A DNA stretch of 64,000 bases. Source: Enterococcus casseliflavus NBRC 100478 (GTDB taxonomy: Bacteria > Bacillota > Bacilli > Lactobacillales > Enterococcaceae). The notes below the pieces were generated by a model, which was not told the DNA's origin, did no database searches, and was given only the letters and a program-made list of their open reading frames with translations. The translations under genes and the position numbers were made by a program. Within the stretch, counting starts at the first letter, position 1; every line of letters starts with the position of its first letter. Shown piece after piece: positions 24,695 to 32,984 of the stretch. The DNA is taken from positions 124,001 through 188,000 of the forward strand of contig NZ_BCPT01000003.1 of assembly GCF_001544095.1 (NCBI RefSeq). The letters run 5' to 3'.

Positions 24695-25558
24695 ATGCCC
24701 ACGATTCCAGCAGGAACTTATCGAATCGGCACGAATACGATGGACGGCTTTGCCGAGGATCTTGAGGGACCGCAAATCAGCCTCGACAGCCCAGCATTTG
24801 CCATTGATGCCACGACGGTGACGAACCAAGCTTTCCAAGTTTTTGTGGAAGCAACTGGATATGTCACAGAAGCCGAACGCTTTGGCTGGTCGTTCGTTTT
24901 TCACTATTTTTTAAGTGAGCAAACGAAACACCGCAGTCAAAAGATACCGAATATGGCTTGGTGGTACGCAGTTAGTGGCGCAGATTGGCGTCATCCTGAA
25001 GGACCTGATTCAACGATTGCCCAGCGGATGGATCACCCAGTGGTTCAGGTGTCTCGCAACGATGCGATCGCCTATTGCCAATGGGCAAAAAAACGCCTCC
25101 CGACAGAAGCAGAGTGGGAGATCGCTGCAAAAGGCGGGACAAGTTTTGAAAAATATCCTTGGGGAAGGGAATTTTTGGCAGAAAATACCTATCATTGCAA
25201 TATTTGGCAAGGAGAGTTTCCAAAAAGCAACACGCGAGCAGACGGCTTTGCCAATACAGCGCCAGCGAAATGGTATGAGCCCAACGGCTTTGGTCTCTAT
25301 CAAGTGATCGGCAACGTCTGGGAATGGTGCGTCAATCCTGCCCGCATCCCGCTGACACAGTTTCAACAACAGACGGGACAAACCTTTTGGGCAAGGAATC
25401 AAACACAAGATGATCAACTGTATGCGACTCGCGGTGGTTCGTTTTTGTGCCATGAATCCTATTGCAAACGATACCGAATTGCCGCTAGAAATGGTAATTC
25501 TGGGATGTCGGCAGCCAATAATTTAGGGTTTCGGTGTGTCAAAGACTTGGATCCGTAA
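24695..25558 (+). CDS. formylglycine-generating enzyme (SUMF1/FGE type) with both catalytic cysteines
   Basis: A 287-residue FGE-sulfatase domain protein. The C-terminal motif TRGGSFLCHESYCKRYR carries Cys252 and Cys257, five apart, as the copper-binding catalytic pair of genuine FGE enzymes; AARNGNSGMSAANNLGFRC follows as in SUMF1. Other landmarks are DATTVTNQAF, HPVVQVSRNDAIAYCQWA, LPTEAEWE and NGFGLYQVIGNVWEWC. It should oxidise the sulfatase Cys with O2. No signal peptide. It follows the TauE-like gene by 15 bases behind AAAAGGAGG and closes the operon. Most SUMF1-fold proteins lack the cysteine pair, so this is unlikely to be an unrelated member. Confidence 0.9.
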   Translation: MPTIPAGTYRIGTNTMDGFAEDLEGPQISLDSPAFAIDATTVTNQAFQVFVEATGYVTEAERFGWSFVFHYFLSEQTKHRSQKIPNMAWWYAVSGADWRHPEGPDSTIAQRMDHPVVQVSRNDAIAYCQWAKKRLPTEAEWEIAAKGGTSFEKYPWGREFLAENTYHCNIWQGEFPKSNTRADGFANTAPAKWYEPNGFGLYQVIGNVWEWCVNPARIPLTQFQQQTGQTFWARNQTQDDQLYATRGGSFLCHESYCKRYRIAARNGNSGMSAANNLGFRCVKDLDP

Positions 25559-25571
25559 ACCGATAAAAGCA

Positions 25572-25613
25572 AAAGCGGCACCTATTCACGAAGATAGGTG
25601 CCGCTTGTTTTAT
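25572..25613. terminator. terminator closing the sulfatase operon
   Basis: Perfect stem AAGCGGCACCTAT / ATAGGTGCCGCTT with an 8-base loop and a T-rich tail; it lies between convergent genes and may serve both. Confidence 0.9.
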
Positions 25614-26452
25614 TGCCATTCGGATTGATAATTTCCTTTGAGATCATAAACATAATTGATCTCAGTGCGATTACGAATCCCATTTAAACCAACGGTCCAA
25701 GTCCATTCACCTTGGAAGCCGTTTAAAATGACGATGCTGACGCCAGGGACATAGTGATCCAGCTGAGCTGCTCGTGCCTCAGAATCCTTGATGATCTTGG
25801 GAATGACGCCCCAATCGATGGCATCAAAGGCAATGGTATCTTCCATCGAAAGCTCGATCGTATCGTCGTCTTTTTTCCATTTGGTCAACAGATTTTCTGG
25901 GTAATACCAATACTCGTCTTGCAGGCCTGTGTTTGGATTGATCACTCGCGCAACTGCATAAATGCCGCTTTTTAGCGGGACATTTCGGATGTGAAAACTA
26001 TAGCTGACCAGTTGCAGCTCTTTGTCCTTGAGTGAGGATTGATTCGGCAGCGCAGCCATAATTTCTTTGGCACTGGCTTCTTCTCGAAAGAGTTGGCGGT
26101 CTACAGGTAAAAAGGTGGAAACTACGCCAATACAAAAGAGAATCACTGGCAGCAAGAGCAATGAGAATAACCAATAGAATGGCGATTTTTTGCGTTTCTT
26201 GATGCCGATGATCAGACCGATCAAAAAGACCAGCAGGATCCCTGCTACCCAAAAGTAGGGGAACAAACGAATGATCTGATGCCTGGTTTCAACGACTTGG
26301 TATTCATTCAGACCAAACCAATTTTCTGCGATGGTGAGGTTATTTAAAACAATGATTCCGCCAATAATACTTAGAATAAATAAGAAAATCAATAGCAAAA
26401 GTATCCGGCCGAGTATCCGACGTATCAGTGAGGGTCTAGTAGGTGGGGTCAT
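25610..26452 (-). CDS. membrane protein of unknown family
   Basis: A 280-residue protein with a basic N terminus, three hydrophobic segments (about residues 14-36, 66-85 and 93-113), then a C-terminal domain of about 160 residues, probably outside the membrane (ELQLVSYSFHIRNVPLKSGIYAVARV, EYWYYPENLLTKWKK). AAAAAGGA precedes the ATG. I recognise no family. It stands alone, convergent with the sulfatase operon. Confidence 0.65.
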   Translation of the reverse strand: MTPPTRPSLIRRILGRILLLLIFLFILSIIGGIIVLNNLTIAENWFGLNEYQVVETRHQIIRLFPYFWVAGILLVFLIGLIIGIKKRKKSPFYWLFSLLLLPVILFCIGVVSTFLPVDRQLFREEASAKEIMAALPNQSSLKDKELQLVSYSFHIRNVPLKSGIYAVARVINPNTGLQDEYWYYPENLLTKWKKDDDTIELSMEDTIAFDAIDWGVIPKIIKDSEARAAQLDHYVPGVSIVILNGFQGEWTWTVGLNGIRNRTEINYVYDLKGNYQSEWQ

Positions 26453-26537
26453 GAGTCACGTCCTTTTTATTTTTTCGAAAATAGTAGGTTAAATACAAGA
26501 GTAGTACAACTAGTGTTTTTTTTCAATGATTGTAGAC

Positions 26538-26625
26538 AAAAAAACTGCATCCACAGATGCGACCTCAAAACGTTAGACCAAAAATCTAACTTTTTAGGGT
26601 CAGGATACCGCAGATGCAGGTTTTA
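26538..26625 (-). terminator. compound hairpin downstream of the DUF378 gene, IS-end-like
   Basis: CTGCATC (26545-26551) pairs with GATGCAG (26613-26619). Inside are GTTAGA...TCTAAC with a 7-base loop and GCATC...GATGC. On the minus strand the outer stem is followed by seven T, so it can terminate the DUF378 gene. The inner part (TCTAACTTTTTAGGGTCAGG) resembles the terminal sequence of IS3/IS150-type elements, but there is no transposase. Confidence 0.5.
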
Positions 26626-26632
26626 TTTTCAT

Positions 26633-26848
26633 TTAGTCGAGTGTTTGTTGGCGGGCGATAGCTGGAAAGAATTTCAGGCTATACAAGGCGCTGATCCCAA
26701 CTAGAATATAAATGACGCGGGCAATGATCGACGTGCTGCCGCCGGTGATCGCTGCGACAAGGTCAAACTCGAAGGCGCCGACCAGCAGCCAATTGATACC
26801 GCCGATGATCATTAAGGTCAGTGCGATCCCATCAAATGTTTTTAACAT
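26633..26848 (-). CDS. DUF378 family small membrane protein
   Basis: A 71-residue protein with two membrane helices and the DUF378 pattern FDGIALTLMIIGGINWLLVGAFEFDLVA followed by RVIYILVGISALYSL. Function unknown. The ATG at 26848 has AGAGAGGAG upstream. It lies 28 bases downstream of the YrhK-like gene on the same strand and is probably co-transcribed with it. Confidence 0.85.
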   Translation of the reverse strand: MLKTFDGIALTLMIIGGINWLLVGAFEFDLVAAITGGSTSIIARVIYILVGISALYSLKFFPAIARQQTLD

Positions 26849-26876
26849 AGGAAACTCCTCTCTAGTTGTCGTCCCA

Positions 26877-27221
26877 TCAACGTTCATCGTCGGTGATGGT
26901 GACATCTTTTTCTTTCTCGCCTTCTTGATTGCGCTCATTATAGATATAGACATGGCGAACGATTTTAATCAGTGGGCGAATGGTCAAAAAGACTCCGCCG
27001 ATCAAATAGGCGATCGTTCCGTATATCGCAGGCAAACTAGTTAATGAAACGATACTTCCGAAAATATAAAACAAGCCCGTCAAAATATCATTCGTAAGTG
27101 AGATCAACATGTAGCGATTTTGAAAATAGATGCGAAAGCGACTTGCCTTGATGATCACATCTTCTTCTTTTCCCGGATCGAATTGATGTTCACTCCGTTT
27201 GATTTTTGGCATAGGTGCCAT
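26877..27221 (-). CDS. YrhK-like protein
   Basis: A 114-residue protein with two membrane helices in the middle (LTNDILTGLFYIFGSIVSLTSLP, AIYGTIAYLIGGVFLTIRPLIKI) preceded by FRIYFQNRYMLIS, the pattern of the YrhK domain, whose function is unknown. The tail is charged. AAAGGAG precedes ATG 27221; a GTG directly before it is also in frame. It lies between the alcohol dehydrogenase and DUF378 genes on the same strand. Confidence 0.75.
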   Translation of the reverse strand: MAPMPKIKRSEHQFDPGKEEDVIIKASRFRIYFQNRYMLISLTNDILTGLFYIFGSIVSLTSLPAIYGTIAYLIGGVFLTIRPLIKIVRHVYIYNERNQEGEKEKDVTITDDER

Positions 27222-27240
27222 CACTGCTCCTTTATTTGTA

Positions 27241-28377
27241 CTAAGGTTTCAAGACAACTTTGATGTTCTTGTCTTCTTTTTTGTCAAAAATGTCATACGC
27301 TTTGGCAGCATCTGCTAAAGGCATCGTGTGGGTGATGATCTGTGACGGGTCAAACAAACCGTCTGCAATCATGTCATAAATTTTTGGCATCAAATGGATC
27401 ACAGGTGCTTGCCCGTGTTTGACATCGATGTTACGCATAAAGAATTCTTGCAATGGATAAGAAGAAGCTGGTGTCATGTAAACGCCAGTGATTTGGACGG
27501 TACCAAATTTTTTGACTGCTTTGGCGGCCATCTGGATCGGTGAGATCGTTCCACTTTGCAAGCTGACTAGGTTTTTGGCTTTTTCTTTGACGGGTTCTAA
27601 ACCATCCATCCCAACACAGTCGATGATCACATCAGCGCCACCTTTGGTCAGCTCATACAGTTCATCAGCACTAGTAGCCAAATCATCCAATTGGAATGTT
27701 TCGACTTGATTGTAGCTGCTGGCTTTTTCTAAGCGATGAGCAACAGGGTCCACGGCAATCACCCGCTTAGCGCCTGCCATCACGGCAAATTTTTGGGCAA
27801 ACAACCCAACTGGGCCTGAGCCTAAGACGATCACGGTATCATCCTTTTTGACGCCAGCATTTTGGACACTCCAATACGCTGTAGGTAAGATGTCAGATAA
27901 AAACAATACTTTTTCATCAGGGATCGTTGATTCAGGTACGATAAACGAGGTGAAATCTGCGAAAGGAACCCGCAAGAATTCGGCTTGACCGCCCCAGTGG
28001 TTACCGTTCATTTTTCCGAAACCGAATAAGCCACCATACAATGTATCTTCTGAAGAGTTGTCACATTGACTTTCCATTTCATTTTGACAAAAGTGGCAAT
28101 GGCCGCACCCGATATTGAAAGGGATGACGACACGGTCGCCTTTTTTTAGTTTCTGTACTTGACTGCCAACTTCTTCGACAATACCCATTGGTTCGTGACC
28201 AACGACATAGCCTTCTTCCAAAACCGAGCCGCCATGGTGGTAAAGGTGGAGATCAGAGCCACAGATTGCGGTTGCGGTGATTCGGATGATCGCATCCGTC
28301 GGTTCTAAAATCGTTGGATCTTCTACACGACGAACGTCCATTTTTTGATTTCCTTGCCAGGTTACTGCTTGCATCAT
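27241..28377 (-). CDS. zinc-dependent alcohol dehydrogenase family protein
   Basis: A 378-residue medium-chain dehydrogenase/reductase. Catalytic zinc residues are in ICGSDLH and GHEPMG; the structural zinc loop is CGHCHFCQNEMESQC; the Rossmann motif is VLGSGPVGLFAQ. The length and segments (KMNGNHWGGQAEFLRVPFAD, GVYMTPASSYPLQEFF) resemble formaldehyde dehydrogenase-like or threonine dehydrogenase-like ADHs; the substrate is not predictable. AGGAGG precedes two adjacent ATGs (28377 and 28374), and either may be used. YrhK and DUF378 genes follow on the same strand. Confidence 0.85.
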   Translation of the reverse strand: MMQAVTWQGNQKMDVRRVEDPTILEPTDAIIRITATAICGSDLHLYHHGGSVLEEGYVVGHEPMGIVEEVGSQVQKLKKGDRVVIPFNIGCGHCHFCQNEMESQCDNSSEDTLYGGLFGFGKMNGNHWGGQAEFLRVPFADFTSFIVPESTIPDEKVLFLSDILPTAYWSVQNAGVKKDDTVIVLGSGPVGLFAQKFAVMAGAKRVIAVDPVAHRLEKASSYNQVETFQLDDLATSADELYELTKGGADVIIDCVGMDGLEPVKEKAKNLVSLQSGTISPIQMAAKAVKKFGTVQITGVYMTPASSYPLQEFFMRNIDVKHGQAPVIHLMPKIYDMIADGLFDPSQIITHTMPLADAAKAYDIFDKKEDKNIKVVLKP

Positions 28378-28668
28378 TTTTCCTCCTTGCTTGTTCAGAT
28401 AAGTTCGGACAATCACTAATTTTTTCAACAACACGTTTTTACTTTTTTAGTAACAGATAATTTAATTCTGCAAGGATTTTAACGATTTGACAACGAAAAC
28501 GCTCAAAATGGTTGATTTGTTTTTTCTTCATCAATGGTTTGAAAAAAGAAAAACAGATGATTTGCTAAAAAAGTGAAAGCGTGACACTATTAAAGGGAAG
28601 CATGCATGCGTTACGAGTATCTAACGGAACCTGCATCAACCAGTGACAAGAAATGAGGAGGGATGATC

Positions 28669-28947
28669 ATGGATCTAACGATTCGAGGAAAAGCTTCCTG
28701 CACCAATTGCAATGAAAACTTTGATGGGAAGCTGGTCGTTCATTTACAAGAAGACAGCGAGGGGCAATTAACCATGGTACCACCGTTGGAAACGAATGAA
28801 TTGGCAGAAGATGAAATCGCTATTCATTATGCTTACGGGGAAGTGAAGGAAGCCATCGAAGGAACCTTCGTATGTCCAAACTGTCAGACTGAAAATGAGG
28901 TTCGGATTGAAATTCCGACCGAGCTATTAGATGGCTCAATGAATTAA
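28669..28947 (+). CDS. small zinc-ribbon-like protein
   Basis: A 92-residue acidic protein with two CxxC pairs (CTNC near residue 12, CPNC near 69), suggesting one bound zinc. No catalytic motif or known family is recognised. The ATG at 28669 follows GAGGAGG by six bases. It has its own upstream region of about 290 bases, divergent from the alcohol dehydrogenase gene. Confidence 0.7.
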   Translation: MDLTIRGKASCTNCNENFDGKLVVHLQEDSEGQLTMVPPLETNELAEDEIAIHYAYGEVKEAIEGTFVCPNCQTENEVRIEIPTELLDGSMN

Positions 28948-28964
28948 ATGAATAATCAAATTGA

Positions 28965-28997
28965 AAAAGCTCTCTGTTCCTTGAACAGGGAGCTTTC
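28965..28997. terminator. terminator between convergent genes
   Basis: Stem AAAGCTCTCTGTTC / GAACAGGGAGCTTT with a three-base loop. The run of T is on the minus strand, so it mainly ends the isochorismatase-family gene. Confidence 0.8.
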
Positions 28998-29002
28998 GTT
29001 AC

Positions 29003-29521
29003 CTATTGGTCATTGGTTTGTTTTGTGCCATCAATGATTTGGACATTGAAGTCTCGTAAGATGTCGAGTCCTTGTGACTCGTGGTTTTTACCAGCGACTA
29101 ATGTTTTATTGATAGTAAAATCAGCGTCAGGAAAGGCGCTTTGGATCTCGATGGTATTGGAAAGGACACAGATGTTGGTTTCAACACCGGTGATTTCGAT
29201 TTTCTTTTCTTCTTCAGGTTCAAATAGATTTTTCTTAATGTCTATCAATACCTCAGGTGGAATACTGTAATAGTATTTCTTGACGACTTTTTCATTTTCG
29301 AGAGGCTTAAGTTCTGGGATCAGCTGCAGGGCATCGGCTTCTTCATCAGGTGTTCCTTTGACTTCGATTGGAATGTCGCGGGTGTGTAAGATGTACTCCC
29401 CATCCGCCCGTGCTTGTTCTAGGCGCTTGGCGATTCGTTTGACGAGAGCGGCGCCATCTGGCACATACGCTTCGTTCTCTTCATCGAGAATTTGGTTTTG
29501 CATATCGACAATGACTAGCAT
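29003..29521 (-). CDS. isochorismatase-family cysteine hydrolase
   Basis: A 172-residue cytoplasmic hydrolase of the nicotinamidase/isochorismatase fold. Catalytic residues are recognisable: Asp in LVIVDMQN, Lys in the KKYYYSI stretch and Cys in GVETNICVLSN. Nicotinamidase (nicotinamide to nicotinate) is the most common role for proteins like this, but specificity is not proven. AAAGGGAG precedes the ATG; the gene stands alone. Confidence 0.88.
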   Translation of the reverse strand: MLVIVDMQNQILDEENEAYVPDGAALVKRIAKRLEQARADGEYILHTRDIPIEVKGTPDEEADALQLIPELKPLENEKVVKKYYYSIPPEVLIDIKKNLFEPEEEKKIEITGVETNICVLSNTIEIQSAFPDADFTINKTLVAGKNHESQGLDILRDFNVQIIDGTKQTNDQ

Positions 29522-29763
29522 GTGGTTACTCCCTTTCTATAAACATCGTTTGTCAAATGGACTGACGTGAGGTTGAAAAATAGGTGCTATTTCTATGATG
29601 CCCCACTTTTTTTATATTTTCAAAGAAAACGCTCTTCTTGTCGAGAAACGGTAAAAACGTTATTTTTTTATTCGAATCACGATGCTTTTTGTTTGCTGAA
29701 AAGAAGAAGTAGTGATAGCTTTTAAATAGTACATTAAAAATAAATGAAAGTAGGTTAGGTTAA

Positions 29764-31080
29764 ATGAGAAAGTTATTTTATATGGGGACTTTGCTTTTTT
29801 CAGTTGGTGTACTGGCGGCAGGATGCGGCAACAGTGAAACCGCTGATTCCTCGGGGAATGAGTCAGCAGATGGCAAAACGACGTTGGACTTTTGGTCCTT
29901 CTGGGGGTCTGGTGCAAGACAAGAAGTAATTGAAGAAATTATTGATGATTTTAATGCGTCACAAGATAAAATCGAGGTCAAATACAGCTACCAGCCTTGG
30001 GGCGATATTTGGACAAAATCACTGTCGTCAATCACTGCTGGCAATCCACCTGATGTTATTGTACAAGATATCAATTCTGTTGCTCAGCGGGCAGAAGCGC
30101 AGCAAGCAACGAATTTAAGCGAGTATATCGAAGAGGGCTTTTCTGATGAATTTTATCCGCAATTATGGGATACGGTGGAGTACGAAGGGGATGCCTATGC
30201 CGTTCCATTCAATACAGATACGCAAGTGATTTTCTACAATAAGACACTCTTTAAAGAGGCTGGTATCAGTGAAGAGCAACTGCCACAAACGTGGGAGGAG
30301 TTAGAAACAGTTGCTCGTAAATTAGATGTCAAAAACGGTGATGACTTTGAGCGGATCGGCTTTTACCCATTGTGGAATTTAGGCGCTGACGTGTGGGCGT
30401 TGAATGCCGACGATGGCGTCAGCTGGTTTGACAAGGACGAGAACGTCAAAATCGATACAGACAACAAAGTGGAAGCGTTGGAATGGATCTTAGACTGGCA
30501 AGAGTATTATGGTCAAGATACCATCAATCGCTTAGAAGCTGAATTTGGTTCAGGGGTTGCCGATCCATTCATTTCTGGATTAGTGGCGATGCGTGCGCAA
30601 AACATCAACTACTACTCAAGTTTGGCGGAAAATGCACCAGATGACTTTGAATTTGGGGTCATTCAAATTCCTGAAAAAGAAAGCGGCTCTGGTCACTGGT
30701 CATGGGGCGGCGGGTTCGTCCTAGAAGTGCCATACGGTGCCAAAGATCCTGAAGCGTCCTATGAGTTTATCAAATACTTGTCGACACCAGAAGTTCAAGA
30801 GAAATTTGGTGAGAAGAGCTTTGATATCATGGCGAATCGGACAGCCAACGAAAACTTGGTCAACAACGACAATCTAGATGAAAACGGCCAAATGATCTAC
30901 CAAATGGCGGATGAAAACTTTGCCAATACGGTGATCACGCCTGTGCCATTGACAGCGCCTGACTTCAGCAGTCTTGTCAATGAACAGATCGACCAAATCA
31001 TGCTAGGCAGCAAAACACCGGCTGAAGGGTTGGCAGATGCGCAAAAAGCGGTGGAAGATCTTGTTGAGCAAAACAAATAA
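29764..31080 (+). CDS. sugar ABC transporter substrate-binding lipoprotein (family 1)
   Basis: A 438-residue lipoprotein with a signal peptide and lipobox (GVLAAGC), then a family 1 extracellular solute-binding fold (LDFWSFWGSGARQEVIEEIIDDFNAS, YAVPFNTDTQVIFYNKTLFKEAG, SGHWSWGGGFVLEVPYGAKDPEASYEFIKYLSTPEVQEKF). This type binds maltose-, raffinose- or glycerol-phosphate-like ligands for a two-permease importer, here encoded by the next two genes. No ATPase gene is present, so a shared MsmK-like ATPase elsewhere is expected. A hairpin after the gene could let it be expressed more than the permeases. The AT-rich 240 bases upstream contain AACG-type repeats that may be LacI or CcpA sites, but none is clear. 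Confidence 0.9.
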   Translation: MRKLFYMGTLLFSVGVLAAGCGNSETADSSGNESADGKTTLDFWSFWGSGARQEVIEEIIDDFNASQDKIEVKYSYQPWGDIWTKSLSSITAGNPPDVIVQDINSVAQRAEAQQATNLSEYIEEGFSDEFYPQLWDTVEYEGDAYAVPFNTDTQVIFYNKTLFKEAGISEEQLPQTWEELETVARKLDVKNGDDFERIGFYPLWNLGADVWALNADDGVSWFDKDENVKIDTDNKVEALEWILDWQEYYGQDTINRLEAEFGSGVADPFISGLVAMRAQNINYYSSLAENAPDDFEFGVIQIPEKESGSGHWSWGGGFVLEVPYGAKDPEASYEFIKYLSTPEVQEKFGEKSFDIMANRTANENLVNNDNLDENGQMIYQMADENFANTVITPVPLTAPDFSSLVNEQIDQIMLGSKTPAEGLADAQKAVEDLVEQNK

Positions 31081-31111
31081 ACCTCAAAACGAGCGTTTTT
31101 AAAAAAGAAGG

Positions 31112-31141
31112 AAAGTCCAGTCGGTTAGCGGACTGGGCTTT
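31112..31141 (+). repeat. intercistronic hairpin between binding protein and permease genes
   Basis: AAAGTCCAGTC pairs with GACTGGGCTTT around an 8-base loop, without a strong T run. Such structures usually stabilise the upstream message or attenuate transcription. Confidence 0.6.
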
Positions 31142-31212
31142 GCTTTCTGCTTTGCGAAGCGGACATGTTTTCTTGAACAAACAATGAGTAAAAATAGAAT
31201 GGAGTGGAAGGA

Positions 31213-32124
31213 ATGCCAAAGAAGCGTTCAAAAAGTAAACGGCAAGAAGCTCTTTGGGGCTACTTCTTCGTAGCACCATTTTTGCTTGGGTTCGTGGTGT
31301 TTATGTTAGGGCCCATGCTGTTTTCCTTCGTAGGAAGCTTTACCGATTACAATCTGACTTCGAAAATGAATTTTATCGGCTTTAAGAACTTTACCCGCAT
31401 GTTCACGCAAGATACCCTGTTTTGGAAATCTCTCTATAACACGGCGTATTTTGTACTCTTCAATGTTCCCTTAACCACGTTGTTCAGTGTCTTTCTAGCC
31501 ACGTTATTGAATCAAAAAATCCGCGGAATCAGTTTTTTCCGAACCACCTTTTACTTGCCAGCGATCCTTTCAGGGGTTGCCGTCTACGTCTTATGGATGC
31601 AATTATTATCTCCTTCCGCAGGATTGATCAATACCTTCTTGAGCTGGTTCAATATCAAAGGTCCAGCATGGCTGTTTGATCCTGAATGGACGAAACCAGC
31701 GTTGATTTTGATGAAGATTTGGAGTTCGGGGGGCGCGATGCTCTTGTATCTAGCTACCTTGCAAAATATTTCACCGACGCTGTACGAATCGGCTGAGATC
31801 GATGGGGCGGGAGTCTGGGCGAAATTCAAAAATATTACGATCCCTTTGATCACGCCAATCATCTTCTATGATGTGATTACTTCAACGATCGGTTCTTTTC
31901 AAATTTTCCAAGAAGCATACGTGATGACCAAAAATGGTACCGGCGGTCCTGCAAATTCGCTGCTCTTCTATAATTTGCATATGTGGAACAAAGCCTTCGT
32001 CGCCTTTGATATGGGCTATGCGATGGCCATGTCGATGATCTTGTTCTTGATCGTCTTAGTCTTGACCTTTATCAATCTCAAGCTGGCACCACGCTGGGTT
32101 CACTATACCGGAGGTGGCAGCTAA
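31213..32124 (+). CDS. sugar ABC transporter permease 1 (MalF/UgpA type)
   Basis: A 303-residue membrane protein with six predicted segments and the EAA-type motif (ESAEIDGAGVWAKFKNITIPLITP), characteristic of carbohydrate ABC permeases of the MalF/UgpA class. GGAG nine bases before ATG 31213 sets the start; an in-frame GTG at 31204 lies inside that site. The stop overlaps the next start by one base. Partner of the upstream lipoprotein. Confidence 0.9.
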   Translation: MPKKRSKSKRQEALWGYFFVAPFLLGFVVFMLGPMLFSFVGSFTDYNLTSKMNFIGFKNFTRMFTQDTLFWKSLYNTAYFVLFNVPLTTLFSVFLATLLNQKIRGISFFRTTFYLPAILSGVAVYVLWMQLLSPSAGLINTFLSWFNIKGPAWLFDPEWTKPALILMKIWSSGGAMLLYLATLQNISPTLYESAEIDGAGVWAKFKNITIPLITPIIFYDVITSTIGSFQIFQEAYVMTKNGTGGPANSLLFYNLHMWNKAFVAFDMGYAMAMSMILFLIVLVLTFINLKLAPRWVHYTGGGS

Positions 32125-32984
32125 TGGAAATGACGACAAAAACACGAAGCAAATCAAGCCAACAGCGAGTCAAAAAAATCATCAGCTATGTGGTGATGTC
32201 GATCATCGGGATCGTGCTGCTGATTCCGTTGCTGTGGATGGTCTTTACGTCATTGAAACCGATGGAGGAGATCGTGCGCTACCCGCCGACCTTTTTCCCA
32301 GAAGAAATCAATCTTGGCAATTATTTGGAGACTATCAACGCCTTTCCATTTTGGCAGTATGCAAAAAATACGTTATTCATTACCGTCTTAGTGGTCTTCG
32401 GGAATGTCTTATCAAATTCCTTCATTGCTTATGGGTTTGCAAAATTGGCCTTTCCAGGAAAAAATCTGATCTTTGCCCTCGTCTTGTCTACCATGATGAT
32501 TCCTGGCTTTGTGACGATGATCCCGCAATATGTCTTGTTTTCCAAAATCGGCTGGGTCGGCACCTATCTGCCGCTGATCGTTCCAGCGTTTTTCGGCAAC
32601 GCCTTTAACATTTTCTTGATGCGGCAGTTTTACTTGTCCGTCAACAATGAATTGATCGAAGCCGCTAAGATCGATGGCGCCAATCATCTTTATATTTGGA
32701 GCCATCTAATGATCCCATTGACGAAACCCGCGCTGATCACGATTGCCATCAACTCCTTCAATGGGGCGTGGAATGATTTCTTAGGACCATTACTGTATAT
32801 TCAAAACCAAGAAAAGTACACGCTGCAGATTGGCCTGCAAGTTTTCCAAAACCAATCAACGACCCAGTGGAACTACTTGATGGCAGGAGCAACGCTTGTG
32901 CTATTGCCAACGATCTTGCTGTTCTTCCTCGCTCAACGCTACTTTATTGAGGGAATGGATCTGACGGGAGGCTCCAAAGGATGA
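32124..32984 (+). CDS. sugar ABC transporter permease 2 (MalG/UgpE type)
   Basis: A 286-residue membrane protein with six segments and the EAA motif EAAKIDGANHLYIWSHLMIPLTKP. It forms the heterodimeric channel with the preceding permease. Start and stop overlap both neighbours (TAATG and ATGA), so the three genes are translated as a coupled set. Confidence 0.9.
   Translation: MEMTTKTRSKSSQQRVKKIISYVVMSIIGIVLLIPLLWMVFTSLKPMEEIVRYPPTFFPEEINLGNYLETINAFPFWQYAKNTLFITVLVVFGNVLSNSFIAYGFAKLAFPGKNLIFALVLSTMMIPGFVTMIPQYVLFSKIGWVGTYLPLIVPAFFGNAFNIFLMRQFYLSVNNELIEAAKIDGANHLYIWSHLMIPLTKPALITIAINSFNGAWNDFLGPLLYIQNQEKYTLQIGLQVFQNQSTTQWNYLMAGATLVLLPTILLFFLAQRYFIEGMDLTGGSKG

Noticed and set aside
24695-25558. 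FGE-like protein as a non-enzymatic SUMF1-fold protein
   Set aside because: Many SUMF1-fold proteins lack the catalytic cysteines, but here both are present with the right spacing and flanking motif, next to a sulfatase.
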